A DNA stretch of 64,000 bases from Dolomitihabitans soli (GCF_022213955.1 NZ_JAKNTW010000008.1:404953-468952), one strand, 5' to 3'. Numbered from the stretch's first letter, positions 24,517 to 33,472 are shown. The notes: generated by a model from the sequence alone, not told the origin. Numbers and translations: made by a program.

Positions 24517-25581
24517 TCACCGTCCTTCGGGAAGGACGGGACGGGCGCCGTGTGGGTTCTGCTCGGCCCGTTCGGCGACCTCCTCGGCCATGGCCGGGCA
24601 GTCCATCCCGGCGGCCACGGACGGCGGGAGCCCTTGATCCAGCGCGAAGCCGATCATTCCGGCGAGCCGGTACCCGGGATCGTCGGCAAGCGCCCGATCG
24701 ACCGCGATCCGGGCGAGTGGCCCATCTCCGGTACGTAGCGCGACGAAGGCCAGGAGGGCGGCCGGAGCGGCGGCGTAGCCGGGCTCCACCTTGCGGGTGA
24801 TCTCGGTCCACAGTCGAAAGTGGACGTGATCGGAGTACTCACCGATGAAGGTCATCGCCGTGTCCCGGACGAAGATCGCGGTGAGTAGTACGCCGAGCCA
24901 AGCGATCTCGTCAGGGGCGAGTTCCTCGCCGGCCTGGGTCCGGTCGAGCGCGGTGGCGATCCGGTCCCGCCCTTCCTGGTACCAGGGGTGGCCGCCCGCC
25001 GTACCGATCAGTGTCTTGGCGCGGCACCGAGCGACGCGCGTCGCCTCGCGCATCTGTTCCCGAACCGGGCCGTCGACCGGCGCGAGGGTGGCGCGGAGTG
25101 CGTCCCGGTCGGGCAGGGCGACCAGCCCGGCGAGCACGGCCTCAGCGGCGGTCCTGCTGTCCAGCAGGTCGTACGGCGTGCCGTCCGGCGGACAGCATGC
25201 GGGATCGACGCACGTGTATGACCAATACCGGCCATTGTCGCACCGCAGCATGTCGGTGATCTGGATCCCGGCGGTGGACATGCTCGCGCTCATGGCGTCC
25301 ACCACGGGCGTGACGCGGTCCCCCGGGCCATACCCGATCAGGAGGGCGTGCCGGGCACCGTCGCGGGTCAGGATGCCGGTGAACTGATCTAGGGTCTCTG
25401 ACACGTCCGCCGAACGCTCTGGCAGGTCGAAGCGGAGCACACCGTGCAGCGAACCGGCCTCCATGTCGAACACCATCGCGACGATGCTCAGCGTCGGGTG
25501 GAAGCCAAGCATGTAGGGCACGATCGCGATGAAGTCCGCCGGGTCGGAGAGCCGTACGGTGGGCTGAGGAACAGCGGTCAT
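24517..25581 (-). CDS. DUF4192-domain protein
   Basis: This 354-residue protein matches the actinobacterial DUF4192 family, recognised from the opening VRLSDPADFIAIVPYMLGFHP, the following SIVAMVFD, and the DMLRCDNGRYWSYTCVDPACCP segment with its cysteines. The C-terminal part has the typical WLGVLLTAIFVRD and repeated helices (LLAFVALRTGDGPLARIAVD). No catalytic motif is known for the family and its function is unestablished. The ATG at 25581 has a clear GGAGG ribosome-binding site. DUF4192 genes are frequent on actinomycete chromosomes and integrative elements. Here it precedes the YifB-like gene by five bases, indicating an operon. Confidence 0.88.
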   Translation of the reverse strand: MTAVPQPTVRLSDPADFIAIVPYMLGFHPTLSIVAMVFDMEAGSLHGVLRFDLPERSADVSETLDQFTGILTRDGARHALLIGYGPGDRVTPVVDAMSASMSTAGIQITDMLRCDNGRYWSYTCVDPACCPPDGTPYDLLDSRTAAEAVLAGLVALPDRDALRATLAPVDGPVREQMREATRVARCRAKTLIGTAGGHPWYQEGRDRIATALDRTQAGEELAPDEIAWLGVLLTAIFVRDTAMTFIGEYSDHVHFRLWTEITRKVEPGYAAAPAALLAFVALRTGDGPLARIAVDRALADDPGYRLAGMIGFALDQGLPPSVAAGMDCPAMAEEVAERAEQNPHGARPVLPEGR

Positions 25582-25602
25582 GGTCAACCTCCAGGCATGA
25601 GA

Positions 25603-25637
25603 AAGCCCCCGGCGGGTCACCGAGGGCGGGTGGGCTT
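25603..25637 (-). terminator. Weak hairpin between the 98-aa gene and DUF4192 gene
   Basis: AAGCCC at 25603-25608 and GGGCTT at 25632-25637 form the base of an imperfect GC-rich hairpin directly after the stop codon of the upstream minus-strand gene. On the minus strand it is followed by TC. It may end transcription of the small gene or act as an attenuator. Confidence 0.35.
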
Positions 25638-25933
25638 CAGCAGTGCTCGGCTCGGGCTCCGCCACGCGAGCCGAGGAAGATCCGCCGGGCAGGCTGGTCG
25701 AGCACGGCGTAGGAGCCGTACAGGACGATCTCGCAGTCGGCACTCACGCACGGCGTGAGCACTGTCACCGGCTCACGCTCCACGAACGCGAAGTGCGAGC
25801 GATGCCAGTAGCCGTGCGAGTACCTGTCGAGCAGTTTGGTCCGGGCATCGGCCAGCGAGGAGAACTCCTCCAGATCACCAGGGTCGGGCGGGCTGTAGCC
25901 GTTACCGCCGTGCCAGAGCCCATACCAGCGCAT
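25637..25933 (-). CDS. Small hypothetical protein, 98 aa
   Basis: The protein opens MRWYGLWHGGNGYSPPDPGD and then EFSSLADARTKLLDRYSHGY, a pattern I associate with a small uncharacterised actinobacterial family. It is cytosolic by composition, with two cysteines in the TPCVSADCEIVLYG segment. The ATG at 25933 is preceded by a strong AAAGGAGA ribosome-binding site. It lies upstream of the DUF4192 gene on the same strand, separated by 55 bases that contain a weak hairpin. Function is unknown. Confidence 0.65.
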   Translation of the reverse strand: MRWYGLWHGGNGYSPPDPGDLEEFSSLADARTKLLDRYSHGYWHRSHFAFVEREPVTVLTPCVSADCEIVLYGSYAVLDQPARRIFLGSRGGARAEHC

Positions 25934-26176
25934 TTGTGATCGTCTCCTTTCAGGGGCAGCTGGTCAGGGAGCGCGCCGTACGGCCGGGAGATGGAGCCGT
26001 ACGGCGCGCCACCTGGCCAGCCCCGTCAGCGCGATCCGGCATGCACGAGGACGACAATCGCCGGATATGTCGCTCACGCCCCGAATCGCATCCGTACACG
26101 AAGAACTGGACGTTTTATCCGCTGATCTACTCGGCCAGACAGGCCATTGTTCAGGCGCGTCACTTCGTAACTTGCC

Positions 26177-26215
26177 CTCACTTAAATACGGCGTCCGAAG
26201 CCGCCCGACCGTCCA
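26177..26215. repeat. Direct repeat copy 1 (39 bp, conserved ends)
   Basis: The copy begins CTCACTTAAATACGG and ends GCCCGACCGTCCA; the 11 bases between are not conserved. The same two blocks, with identical spacing, recur at 26349-26387. Both lie in a 500-bp non-coding, relatively AT-rich stretch upstream of the 98-aa gene, so they may be regulatory sites or promoters on the minus strand (inference). Confidence 0.6.
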
Positions 26216-26348
26216 GCGCGACTCTATTTTGTTCGCGTGTTGAGAGGTAAGTCGATAGGCAATTCCGCTGCCCTGTTGACAGCATCGGTGCGAGCCGTGG
26301 AGCAACGCATGAGAGCATGCTGCGCCGATCGGTTCGGCGAATCTCGCT

Positions 26349-26387
26349 CTCACTTAAATACGGTGGGAGCGACGGCCCGACCGTCCA
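26349..26387. repeat. Direct repeat copy 2 (39 bp, conserved ends)
   Basis: The second copy of the repeat at 26177-26215 starts exactly 172 bases later, with the 15-base left block and 13-base right block identical and the middle diverged. Block conservation with a variable centre is what a pair of protein-binding or -10/-35 elements would show. The rest of 25934-26434 holds no gene. Confidence 0.6.
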
Positions 26388-26434
26388 CTACATTCAGATT
26401 TGAGCAAGCGAGTCAACGATTCTTCCTGGCAAAA

Positions 26435-26471
26435 CCGAAGGGCCTCAGAGCGCCGCTCTGAGGCCCTTCGG
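26435..26471 (-). terminator. Strong rho-independent terminator after the 26482 gene
   Basis: CCGAAGGGCCTCAGAGC (26435-26451) pairs perfectly over 17 bases with 26455-26471 around a three-base loop. On the minus strand it starts 11 bases after the stop codon at 26482 and is followed by TTTTGCC, giving a U-tract. It is one of the clearest terminators in the window. Confidence 0.85.
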
Positions 26472-26481
26472 TGGCTGCTTA

Positions 26482-27294
26482 TCAGCCGCTGGTTGTTTCG
26501 GCACCGCCGTAGACCATCGCGTCTCTGGCGTCGTCAAGGCGCGCCGAGAGTTCACGCCACTCCGCCCTACCGGCGTCACGAACCCGGATCACGTTCCGGC
26601 GCGAGCCGTACGCGCCTCCGTGCACGCTCTGAGCGACCGACGCGAGCACACCCGCGCGCCCGAGATCTTCAGCCTGGGAGGCCAGGTTGTAGGTCTGCGT
26701 GAGGATCGGGAACTCCCCGCCGTCGCCGAATCCCGTCCTGAAGATGGCCGCGCTGTTCTGGGCCACGCAGAAGGCGACGGCCGCGTGGGTGACATTCTCG
26801 GCATGCGGCAACCGGCGCATGAGCTGAGCACCCGGCACCTGGTCGAGCTCTTCCGCCGGTACGTCGATCCGGTAGCCGTTCCGCGCAGCAGCATCCCGGA
26901 CCGCCCACCGCTTGAGCGTGGTCCGAGTGATGACCACCTGCCCGCCGTCGCGGCGTACGTAGATCCACGCTTGCTCGCCCGGTTCACTCTCGGGTGCTGT
27001 CTGACACTTCGCGAGAATGTCCCGCAGACGCTGAGCGAACATGAGAGCAGCATCCTGCGTAACGTCATCCGACACGTCATCCGTGCCGTACGGGGCGTAT
27101 CCGCTCTTGACGATAGTCGCGCTTCCATCCATTCGCTTTCGCGACCGCGTACCGTCGACCGTACGGCAGTAGCCGCGTGCCAGCTTCTGAATCTCCGCCC
27201 AGTCATCCGGCGTAACGCGCGCCATGTCCTCCGGCTCCAGGCTCGCACCCGGAAGGTTTGCCGGTACGCACTTGCCGAGAACTTCTTTCGTCAT
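26482..27294 (-). CDS. Hypothetical protein with sigma-region-2-like segment, 270 aa
   Basis: I do not recognise this as a named family. The ATG at 27294 (MTKEVLGKCVP) is preferred; a longer frame adds 24 residues. A central segment, DDVSDDVTQDAALMFAQRL, resembles sigma-70 region 2 helices. It is followed by TRTTLKRWAVRDAAARNGY, which could be DNA-binding. A C-terminal half of mixed helix has no motif. It might be a divergent sigma-like or plasmid-type protein (weak inference). It has a long AT-rich upstream region and its own strong terminator, so it is monocistronic. Confidence 0.55.
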   Translation of the reverse strand: MTKEVLGKCVPANLPGASLEPEDMARVTPDDWAEIQKLARGYCRTVDGTRSRKRMDGSATIVKSGYAPYGTDDVSDDVTQDAALMFAQRLRDILAKCQTAPESEPGEQAWIYVRRDGGQVVITRTTLKRWAVRDAAARNGYRIDVPAEELDQVPGAQLMRRLPHAENVTHAAVAFCVAQNSAAIFRTGFGDGGEFPILTQTYNLASQAEDLGRAGVLASVAQSVHGGAYGSRRNVIRVRDAGRAEWRELSARLDDARDAMVYGGAETTSG

Positions 27295-27771
27295 TCTGGC
27301 CCCGATCTCCCGCGACGCGCCCCGCACGTCGCCCCTTTCTTCCGTCAATTCAATTGAATCGCACAATGGAGATCAAAGCAATCAGAAGCGCCTGTATTTT
27401 AAAGAGTTTATGCAGGCCAGAGTGGGTGCAAACGCTTATCGGAGCACCCATGAAGTGCTTATAGAGCGAACGGAATAGACTAAGTGATACGGAATAAAGA
27501 AACGCCATCAATGAGATTTAATAGATCGACGTTAATCAGTAACTATCAGGATGGAGCGCAGCGTCCTGGCGCACTTTTAAGAGTGAGGCTCCCTCCTCCT
27601 ACGAGTCGGGGTTCCCAACGGGAGACCTAAAGGGACCTCCACCTGGGGATATACGCCCACAGGGCCTTCCCGTTCAACAGGCGACGGGGCGTGCGCTGGC
27701 GCGTTCGCATACCTACGAGCATCGAAGAGACATCCACACCTTCACAAGGCGCAGGCCCCGTCGATGGTCCG
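27295..27771. other. AT-rich non-coding interval
   Basis: About 477 bases without a credible gene. The part at roughly 27340-27550 is visibly AT-richer than the rest of the window and includes the ten-base palindrome TTCAATTGAA near 27347. It must contain the promoter of the 26482 gene. The composition change suggests foreign DNA or a regulatory region; no attachment site or tRNA could be identified. Confidence 0.45.
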
Positions 27772-28434
27772 TCATGACCCGCCCAGCTCATCGGCCTGAA
27801 GTTCGGCCAGACGGGCGCGGGCATCCGCCAGGGCGGCGAGCATATCGGCGTCGCCGGGAGTCTGGGCGGCCAGATCCTCATACAGCTCGATCGTGCGGCG
27901 GCATAGGCCGATTTCCAGTTCGCGGCGCTGCCGAGCGTCGATGGCCGTGGCTTGGAGCAGAGAGTCGGCCCGGGTAATCAGGGCGGAGCGCTCAGCGGTG
28001 CCCATCGGCGCCAGGCCAGCAGTGATCGGCTGGTCCCCATGATCGATTTCGTCGAGTTCCCGGTGGGCGGCCACCCAGGCGCTCAGGTCCGCGACGAACC
28101 TGGCGAGGTCGTCAGCGGCGGTGAACAGCTCGCCAGCGTGCTCCGGCCGCAGCCAGGCGTGCAGAATCCGCAGCTGAAACTCCCTCTTGGCGTGGGCATA
28201 GCGCTCGTGGACAGCCTGGCGGCTGACCTTGCCCAAGGCTGTACCGATGTGTTCCCAACTGGTGCCCTTGATGCGCTCGTAGAACACCGCGGATTCCAGC
28301 AGGCGGCGGGCCGTCTCAACCAGGTGAGCGCCATCCTTGACGAACTCGCCGTCGCCGGCGTGGGCATCGGATGTGGTGGGCACCAGGCTACGGGCGGCAT
28401 CGGCTAGATCGCGGGCCAGCTCCGATATGCCCAT
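27772..28434 (-). CDS. HTH-type hypothetical protein, 220 aa
   Basis: The product has an N-terminal helical region with LVETARRLLESAVFYERIKG, then TSWEHIGTALGKVSRQAVHE, which looks like a helix-turn-helix of the kind seen in small actinobacterial proteins of unknown role. A second helical half ends DMLAALADARARLAELQADE. It has no catalytic motif and no membrane segment. The ATG at 28434 lacks a strong ribosome-binding site. The gene stands alone between a non-coding AT-rich region and the Tad pilus operon. A DNA-binding role is the best guess. Confidence 0.6.
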   Translation of the reverse strand: MGISELARDLADAARSLVPTTSDAHAGDGEFVKDGAHLVETARRLLESAVFYERIKGTSWEHIGTALGKVSRQAVHERYAHAKREFQLRILHAWLRPEHAGELFTAADDLARFVADLSAWVAAHRELDEIDHGDQPITAGLAPMGTAERSALITRADSLLQATAIDARQRRELEIGLCRRTIELYEDLAAQTPGDADMLAALADARARLAELQADELGGS

Positions 28435-28567
28435 GCGCGCGAGGCTGACCTGAGAGTACGCCGCCGATCGGTACCCACTCGATCGCTCGCCGCTGCTTCG
28501 AGACTCCTGGGCCGAGGGGAAACCTGAGGGGTATCACTCATGCGTTGAGGGAAACCCGCGAACGGAT

Positions 28568-28590
28568 GCATGTCAAGGTTTCCTTGATGC
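28568..28590 (-). terminator. Hairpin downstream of the Tad operon
   Basis: TCAAGG-TTT-CCTTGA with an outer GCA/TGC pair forms a compact hairpin about 80 bases after the last Tad-operon stop codon at 28668, read on the minus strand. There is no T-tract. It probably marks the operon end. Confidence 0.5.
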
Positions 28591-28667
28591 GAGCTCCGGT
28601 ACTCGGAGGGCTGGCCATCATATTTTGGGGCCAGGTTGAACCAGTGCAGTGTCGCAGCACTACGGAG

Positions 28668-31184
28668 TCACCTCGGCGTTCGTCGTGAGGTGCTCCGGTC
28701 AGCGAGCGAAGCCAGCAGTTCGTCGGTGTCCGGCATCGGTTCGACCTCGAGGCTGCGCAGGTGGGCGCGGAGAAGCTGCCCGGTGTGACGAGCCTGATCG
28801 AGGCGCCCGAGACGCTGTTGCAGCCGGATAGTCCGGCACCATGTCTCCTCTGCGTCGGGGTCGAGGTGCCGGGCCTGTTCGAGCGCCTCCAGAGCCTGCT
28901 CCGGCTCGTCCTGCTCGCACAGTTCCGCCAGCTGAGTGAGAACGTCAACCTGGGCAAGCGTCAACGGGTACCGCTCCTCAAAGACCCAGTCATCGCTGAT
29001 CCCCGTCCCGAATTCGCCACCACACAGAGCCGCCGCCCTCGCCAGGGCGACAAGGCGAGTGGAGGGCTCCCGAGCAGCGCGAACCTCCTTAACCGCAGTT
29101 TGGAAGGCCCACAGGTCGAATCCGATACGCGAGGGGTCGATCCGATACGTCTCATCGTCCATGGCCTGGATAAACAGCTCGCCGGTCAGTCCGGTAGCGG
29201 CCTCCAGTGCGTCGCGCAGATGCCGCAGAAGGCTGTGGAACTCGTGGCCGAGGAGCTTGCCAGGCCACAGCGCCTCGCCAATGGCCTCCTTCGTCGCACC
29301 GTCCTCGTGCAAGGCAAGGTAGGCGAGCAACGACAGCTTCAACCCGCGGATCCGCAGCGGACGATCTTGACCTTTTACCCGTACGGCGGGCTTGCCGAGG
29401 ACCTGCACCCAAACAGGCGGCGGATGCTCCCACGTACTGCCTGTCTCACTGGGAGATGCCGTGTCGTCGTGCACCTTATCCACAGGCTGTGCATCGCCGC
29501 ACTGCCGCAGGGCATCAGCGAGGTCTGGTCCGGCGAGATGGACGAAGCTCGCTCCCGCGAGCCGCCCCGCAAGCGGACCGTCCGCCGTGGACACGCTGTG
29601 GTCGGCTCCCACCTTGCATGTTGTCCCAGCAGGCCAGTCACCGAGCACCAGGGTGCCGATACCGCATCCCGTCCCCGACAGCGATGACGCACCAAGGCGC
29701 GCCAGCATGTCGCCCTCGACTGTGGCGACGAAGATTACGGTCGGCAGCAGTTCCCCGGGATCACGCCCGCGTAGCTCATCAACGTCACAGGCATCCCGCT
29801 CGATAAGGACGCGCCGCCGAGTGAATCCGGTCTGCTCGAACCGTTCGAGCGCGGCATCGGGCGTCTCCAGGATCGTCAGCCCTGGTACGGCCGAAGCCAG
29901 CGCGTGCAACTCGTCGTGGTCCATGCCGGTGAGCTCGGCGGCATCGGCCATACCGGCAAGGACCTCCAACCGGAAGTTCCCCGCCCGCTGCAACAGGTCG
30001 AGCACCAGGGCGCGAACAACGTCGCGGGCTCCAGGACCGGTCAGCCCGAGGCTCAGTCCGGCCAACGGGATCGTCGCCACCGAGCCGTCCTCGCGGCTAC
30101 CTATCACGATCGAGTCCGGAACATCGATCGCGGACGCCGCCCGGATCAGATCGGCGTCAGAGGGCACTTCCTCGCCCCGGTCGCGAAAGGTCTGGAGATA
30201 TCCCCGGCGTGCCGCGCGCACGACCGGCGCCGGCTCCGGCTCGGGTCTGATCGTGACTCCCTCGGACGCGGGAGGCGGGATACGGCGACGGCGGCGCTGA
30301 AACCGCGACAGCGCGTAGGCGGCGCACAGTCCCGCGGCGGCCGACAGCGCCACCGCACCGCCGGACGGCACGTCGATCGAGATGATCACAGAAGTATCGG
30401 CAACGTCCTGCTGGACCCTCTCTGAGGGCTGTACCGTCTGCTCCGGACTGGCGGTAGGCCGAGCCTTCGGAGCGGATGTCACCGGCTCCACCTGGCTTAC
30501 GGCCGGTCGATGCCAGAACGCGACAGGCAAGCGAAGCCGCCATCCCGGCTGGATGAGGTCGGGATCGGCGAAGATTTGCCCATCCCGCTGAGAACGATGC
30601 GCGTTGAGCTTCCAGATCTTCCGCCACTGACGCGCACTTCCAAGCTTGTGCTTTGCGATCTTCCACAGGCTGTCACCGCTCTTGACCACGTGAACCCGAT
30701 CCGGCCGGCCCCCGACGGTCAGGCGGTCAGAACGGATCGGGGTCGCACTCTTGGTCTCCTGAACAGCCGTCGCGGCCACAGGCATGAGGTGCGGGGCCGG
30801 CACTGCGGCCGCTCTCAGATCGATGGGGAGTACGGCGATGGCCAGCAAGCCGACCAGGCCGGCGGCAACATTCTGAAACGGCCCGAGCAGCGGAACGTGG
30901 ATCTCCACACCGCGTATCGTGGCGGTGATCTCGACAAGCAGCGCGGCGGTGAAAGCCGCCCACAACAACCACAACGGGCAGGCCAGCACCTTGAGCAGCA
31001 CGTCATCCGGGATCGGACTCAGCAGAACCCGCTGCAGAACCGGCAACGTGGGGATCTCGCGAGGAAGCGGCCACCCGGCGAAGCGGCCGAGCATCACCGG
31101 GATGCCGACCTCGACCGCCACCAGCACAGCGGAGACGACGAGAACCCGGATCGCCCGGCCGGCCACGGTGAAGATCCTGATCAC
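28668..31184 (-). CDS. Membrane LysM-BTAD regulator-like protein of the Tad locus
   Basis: The 838-residue product has three hydrophobic helices in the first 110 residues, a LysM domain at about 165-215 (VHVVKSGDSLWKIAKHKLGS), a further membrane segment near 275-300 followed by a run of arginines, a large middle region without known motif, then a winged-helix domain (VWVQVLGKPAVRVKGQDRPL, LALHEDGATKEAIGEALWPG) and a bacterial transcriptional activation (BTAD) domain. This combination recurs at actinobacterial Tad loci. The LysM may contact peptidoglycan while the BTAD part acts in the cytoplasm (inference). GTG at 31184 overlaps the upstream stop as GTGA. It is the last gene of the operon. 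Confidence 0.8.
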   Translation of the reverse strand: MIRIFTVAGRAIRVLVVSAVLVAVEVGIPVMLGRFAGWPLPREIPTLPVLQRVLLSPIPDDVLLKVLACPLWLLWAAFTAALLVEITATIRGVEIHVPLLGPFQNVAAGLVGLLAIAVLPIDLRAAAVPAPHLMPVAATAVQETKSATPIRSDRLTVGGRPDRVHVVKSGDSLWKIAKHKLGSARQWRKIWKLNAHRSQRDGQIFADPDLIQPGWRLRLPVAFWHRPAVSQVEPVTSAPKARPTASPEQTVQPSERVQQDVADTSVIISIDVPSGGAVALSAAAGLCAAYALSRFQRRRRRIPPPASEGVTIRPEPEPAPVVRAARRGYLQTFRDRGEEVPSDADLIRAASAIDVPDSIVIGSREDGSVATIPLAGLSLGLTGPGARDVVRALVLDLLQRAGNFRLEVLAGMADAAELTGMDHDELHALASAVPGLTILETPDAALERFEQTGFTRRRVLIERDACDVDELRGRDPGELLPTVIFVATVEGDMLARLGASSLSGTGCGIGTLVLGDWPAGTTCKVGADHSVSTADGPLAGRLAGASFVHLAGPDLADALRQCGDAQPVDKVHDDTASPSETGSTWEHPPPVWVQVLGKPAVRVKGQDRPLRIRGLKLSLLAYLALHEDGATKEAIGEALWPGKLLGHEFHSLLRHLRDALEAATGLTGELFIQAMDDETYRIDPSRIGFDLWAFQTAVKEVRAAREPSTRLVALARAAALCGGEFGTGISDDWVFEERYPLTLAQVDVLTQLAELCEQDEPEQALEALEQARHLDPDAEETWCRTIRLQQRLGRLDQARHTGQLLRAHLRSLEVEPMPDTDELLASLADRSTSRRTPR

Positions 31185-31570
31185 CGGATCACCCCTGTTA
31201 CACCCCTCTGCGCCACTGCGGTCGCCCGGCCGGATACCCCGATGGAACCCAAGCCCGCCAGCCCGAGGATCTGCGTTCGCTGTTCGGCGTGCACGATCAC
31301 CGTCACCCGGCCGTCCGAAACCTGCACGGTCGCCGTGTCCGGCGTCGCGGCGATGTAGGCCAGTGCGGCAGCGCGGGCACGGCGCGCGTCCAGCCGTACC
31401 GTGGCGTTCCGCCGGTAGACGGCCAGATCCAGTTGCTGGGCCCCGGCCCTGGCCGCCTCCTGAGCCTCGTTGACCGCCCGCACCCGAGCGCCCAGGGCCA
31501 GCCCACCGTCCACGACGAGCCCAGAGACGAGGAACAGTGCTCCAATGATCGCCACGACGAAGCCCGTCAC
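31181..31570 (-). CDS. TadG-like pilus assembly protein
   Basis: The 129-residue protein starts at GTG 31570, overlapping the upstream stop as GTGA with a GGAGG ribosome-binding site. It has one N-terminal transmembrane helix (FVVAIIGALFLVSGLVVDGG) followed by ALGARVRAVNEAQEAARAGA, the pseudopilin-like pattern of TadE/TadG proteins. The remainder is a small periplasm-facing or extracellular domain. Unlike long TadG proteins it has no von Willebrand domain. It is co-translated with two TadE-like genes and presumably forms minor pilin components of the Flp pilus. Confidence 0.75.
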   Translation of the reverse strand: MTGFVVAIIGALFLVSGLVVDGGLALGARVRAVNEAQEAARAGAQQLDLAVYRRNATVRLDARRARAAALAYIAATPDTATVQVSDGRVTVIVHAEQRTQILGLAGLGSIGVSGRATAVAQRGVTGVIR

Positions 31571-32010
31571 CGCGACCTCCAGTAGTCGATGGGAACGGCA
31601 AAGGTCGCGGTCAGCGACGTACTCCCCGGAATACGGACCATCGCGACGTCCGACAACATCACGCGGCAGGTGACCGTCACACTCACGTTCCCTCCGGGTT
31701 CGAAGGACCCGAGCCCGACGTTCACGCTCCTGCGCGCGCACGTGACCCGCTTGGCGGCGAGCGCAGTAGTAGCAGCCACTCGGGCGGCGGAACCGGCGGC
31801 GGCAGGAGTACGAGCGATCGACGCCGCCCGCGCCGCCTGGTGGGCCGCGTTGTTGACCTCCAGCCGCGCCGTCACCAGCCTGCCCACCGCCACCGAGAAC
31901 AGCGCCAGCAGGATCAGCAGCAGCGTAAGCAGCACCAGTTCCGCCGTCGCCGATCCCCTTTCACCGCGACCTGCCTGACCGGTGCGATGCATCACCCAAG
32001 GTCCGCCCAC
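31567..32010 (-). CDS. TadE-like minor pilin (second copy)
   Basis: The 147-residue protein has GERGSATAELVLLTLLLILL at the N-terminus, the TadE signature (G/S-x-T-x-E followed by a long hydrophobic helix) where processing would occur. AARAASIARTPAAAGSAARV and a pair of cysteines follow. The GTG at 32010 overlaps the upstream TAG by one base, with GAGGCG as probable ribosome-binding site; an ATG six codons in is an alternative. It belongs to the Tad operon and should be a minor, pseudopilin-like component. Confidence 0.8.
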   Translation of the reverse strand: MGGPWVMHRTGQAGRGERGSATAELVLLTLLLILLALFSVAVGRLVTARLEVNNAAHQAARAASIARTPAAAGSAARVAATTALAAKRVTCARRSVNVGLGSFEPGGNVSVTVTCRVMLSDVAMVRIPGSTSLTATFAVPIDYWRSR

Positions 32011-32381
32011 TAACGATCGCCTCGGAACCGCTCCACCGGCCCGGAGGCGATCGAGTTCACCGGAAGCCTCAGGAACGGGACGACGCTCTGGGCCACGCCA
32101 GTGATCTCCACGCGGGCCGCCTCCGCCGTACGGGAAACCGAGACGCGCGGCGAGCGCAGCACAGAACGCCCGAGCTGGGACAGCAGCGAGGATGCCTTGG
32201 CCTGTCCCGCTCCGGCGCTTCCCCCGTGCACACGGGCCGCGGCGAGGGACTCCGCTGCGGCCACCTCGGCGACATGTACGGCGTGCTGCCAGACGCCGAA
32301 CTGCACCACGAGCAGGATCAGCACCATCACGAACGGAAAGGCCACGACCAACTCGGCGGTCGCCGAACCGCGCTCACTCAT
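32010..32381 (-). CDS. TadE-like minor pilin (first copy)
   Basis: This 123-residue protein starts MSERGSATAELVVAFPFVMV with the TadE-type SATAE motif and one transmembrane helix. The downstream HVAEVAAAESLAAARVHGGS is the usual amphipathic continuation. The ATG overlaps the stop of the Flp pilin gene as ATGA, and its stop overlaps the next TadE-like start, so expression is coupled across three genes. It is likely inserted in the membrane and assembled into or at the base of the Flp pilus. Confidence 0.82.
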   Translation of the reverse strand: MSERGSATAELVVAFPFVMVLILLVVQFGVWQHAVHVAEVAAAESLAAARVHGGSAGAGQAKASSLLSQLGRSVLRSPRVSVSRTAEAARVEITGVAQSVVPFLRLPVNSIASGPVERFRGDR

Positions 32382-32569
32382 CCCAGATCGAGCGAGTTGG
32401 CCTTTGCCAGCACCTTCGCCATCAGGATCGCGCCGACGGCGACCGCGATGGCAACCAGGATCGCTACGACGATCACGGTTTCGGTGGTGTAACCACCATC
32501 GGGACGCTGCCTGGCGATGCCCCAGCACTGGCGCATCCTCCTTACGAGAAAGATCATCAGATTTGGCAT
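32378..32569 (-). CDS. Flp-type major pilin subunit
   Basis: The 63-residue protein has a basic leader (MPNLMIFLVRRMRQCWGIAR), then DGGYTTETVIVVAILVAIAV and a hydrophobic tail ending AKANSLDLG. The Glu in YTTE, at +5 from the probable Gly-Gly/Tyr processing site, and the long hydrophobic stretch are the Flp pilin hallmarks. AGGGGGAA is a good ribosome-binding site for the ATG at 32569. Size and place between the TadC and TadE genes support the call. A dedicated prepilin peptidase gene is not visible in the window. Confidence 0.8.
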   Translation of the reverse strand: MPNLMIFLVRRMRQCWGIARQRPDGGYTTETVIVVAILVAIAVAVGAILMAKVLAKANSLDLG

Positions 32570-32587
32570 GCGGTTCCCCCTTGTAAC

Positions 32588-33472
32588 TCAGAACCCGGTC
32601 AGCACCGCGGAAATGGCCGGGTAACCCGTGAAAATCAGGAAGCCGACGAGCAGGCCGACGGTGACGACGCTCATCCGCTCCGTGGCCGACTGGGCTGCCG
32701 TCTCGATCTCGGCCAACTGGTGGGCACGCATTGAGGTCGCTTTGGCCACCAGCGACGCGCGCACTCTGGCTCCCTCGGCGCCGGCCAGGGCGATGGAGGC
32801 GGCAAGCTCCGACAGCTCGCGAATGCCGTACTCCTCGCCCATCTGCCCGAGCGCCGACCAGGGCGTGCGGCGGGCAGAAGTGGCCGCGACGAGCGTGCTC
32901 CGGATGCGTACCAGCGCCCAGCCGCTGCCGCCCTGGCAGGCGTCGGCCAGAGCACCGTCGACGCCACGGCCTCCTGCCAGGGAGACCACGACGAGATCGA
33001 GGAACGCCGACAGTGCGTGCCGGAACTCGGTCCGCCGCCTCCCCGCCTCCGACCTGAGGGACAGGTCGGGCACGAAGAAGCCCAGCGCACCGAGCAGCAG
33101 CATGCTCCAGACGGGAACCTGCCAGGCCACCGCCAGGCCGGCCATGACGAGGACGGCGTACACGGACGGCCCAAGCAGCGCGAACACCAGCGTGGACATG
33201 GCCTTCTCTCCGAAGTACCGCTCCACGGTCTTGTCGCATATGGCCAGGTCTAGCCGTACGGCGGCGCCTGGCAGGCCACGCTGAGCGAGCGGATGGGCCA
33301 CCGAGCGGCCAAGCCACACGGTCCATCCGGACCCGGAGACTTCGCCAGCCGGGGTGCCGTGGCGTAGCCGTACGAGCTCCTGCGCCAGGCTGAGCCTCGC
33401 GGGCCAGAGCCCGGAGAGGATCAACGCCAGCCCCACGCCGATCCCCGCGCCGAGCAGTAATGACAGGGCCAT
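32588..33472 (-). CDS. tadC: TadC-like inner-membrane platform protein
   Basis: This 294-residue type II secretion F-domain (GspF/TadC) protein has several transmembrane helices at the N-terminus and C-terminus and a central cytoplasmic helical domain with FRHALSAFLDLVVVSLAGGR, ASIALAGAEGARVRASLVAK and RMSVVTVGLLVGFLIFTGYP. The protein anchors the CpaF-type ATPase to the membrane during Flp pilus assembly. Its ATG at 33472 overlaps the stop of the TadB-like gene in TGATG. Order, length and membrane pattern match actinobacterial Tad loci. Confidence 0.82.
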   Translation of the reverse strand: MALSLLLGAGIGVGLALILSGLWPARLSLAQELVRLRHGTPAGEVSGSGWTVWLGRSVAHPLAQRGLPGAAVRLDLAICDKTVERYFGEKAMSTLVFALLGPSVYAVLVMAGLAVAWQVPVWSMLLLGALGFFVPDLSLRSEAGRRRTEFRHALSAFLDLVVVSLAGGRGVDGALADACQGGSGWALVRIRSTLVAATSARRTPWSALGQMGEEYGIRELSELAASIALAGAEGARVRASLVAKATSMRAHQLAEIETAAQSATERMSVVTVGLLVGFLIFTGYPAISAVLTGF

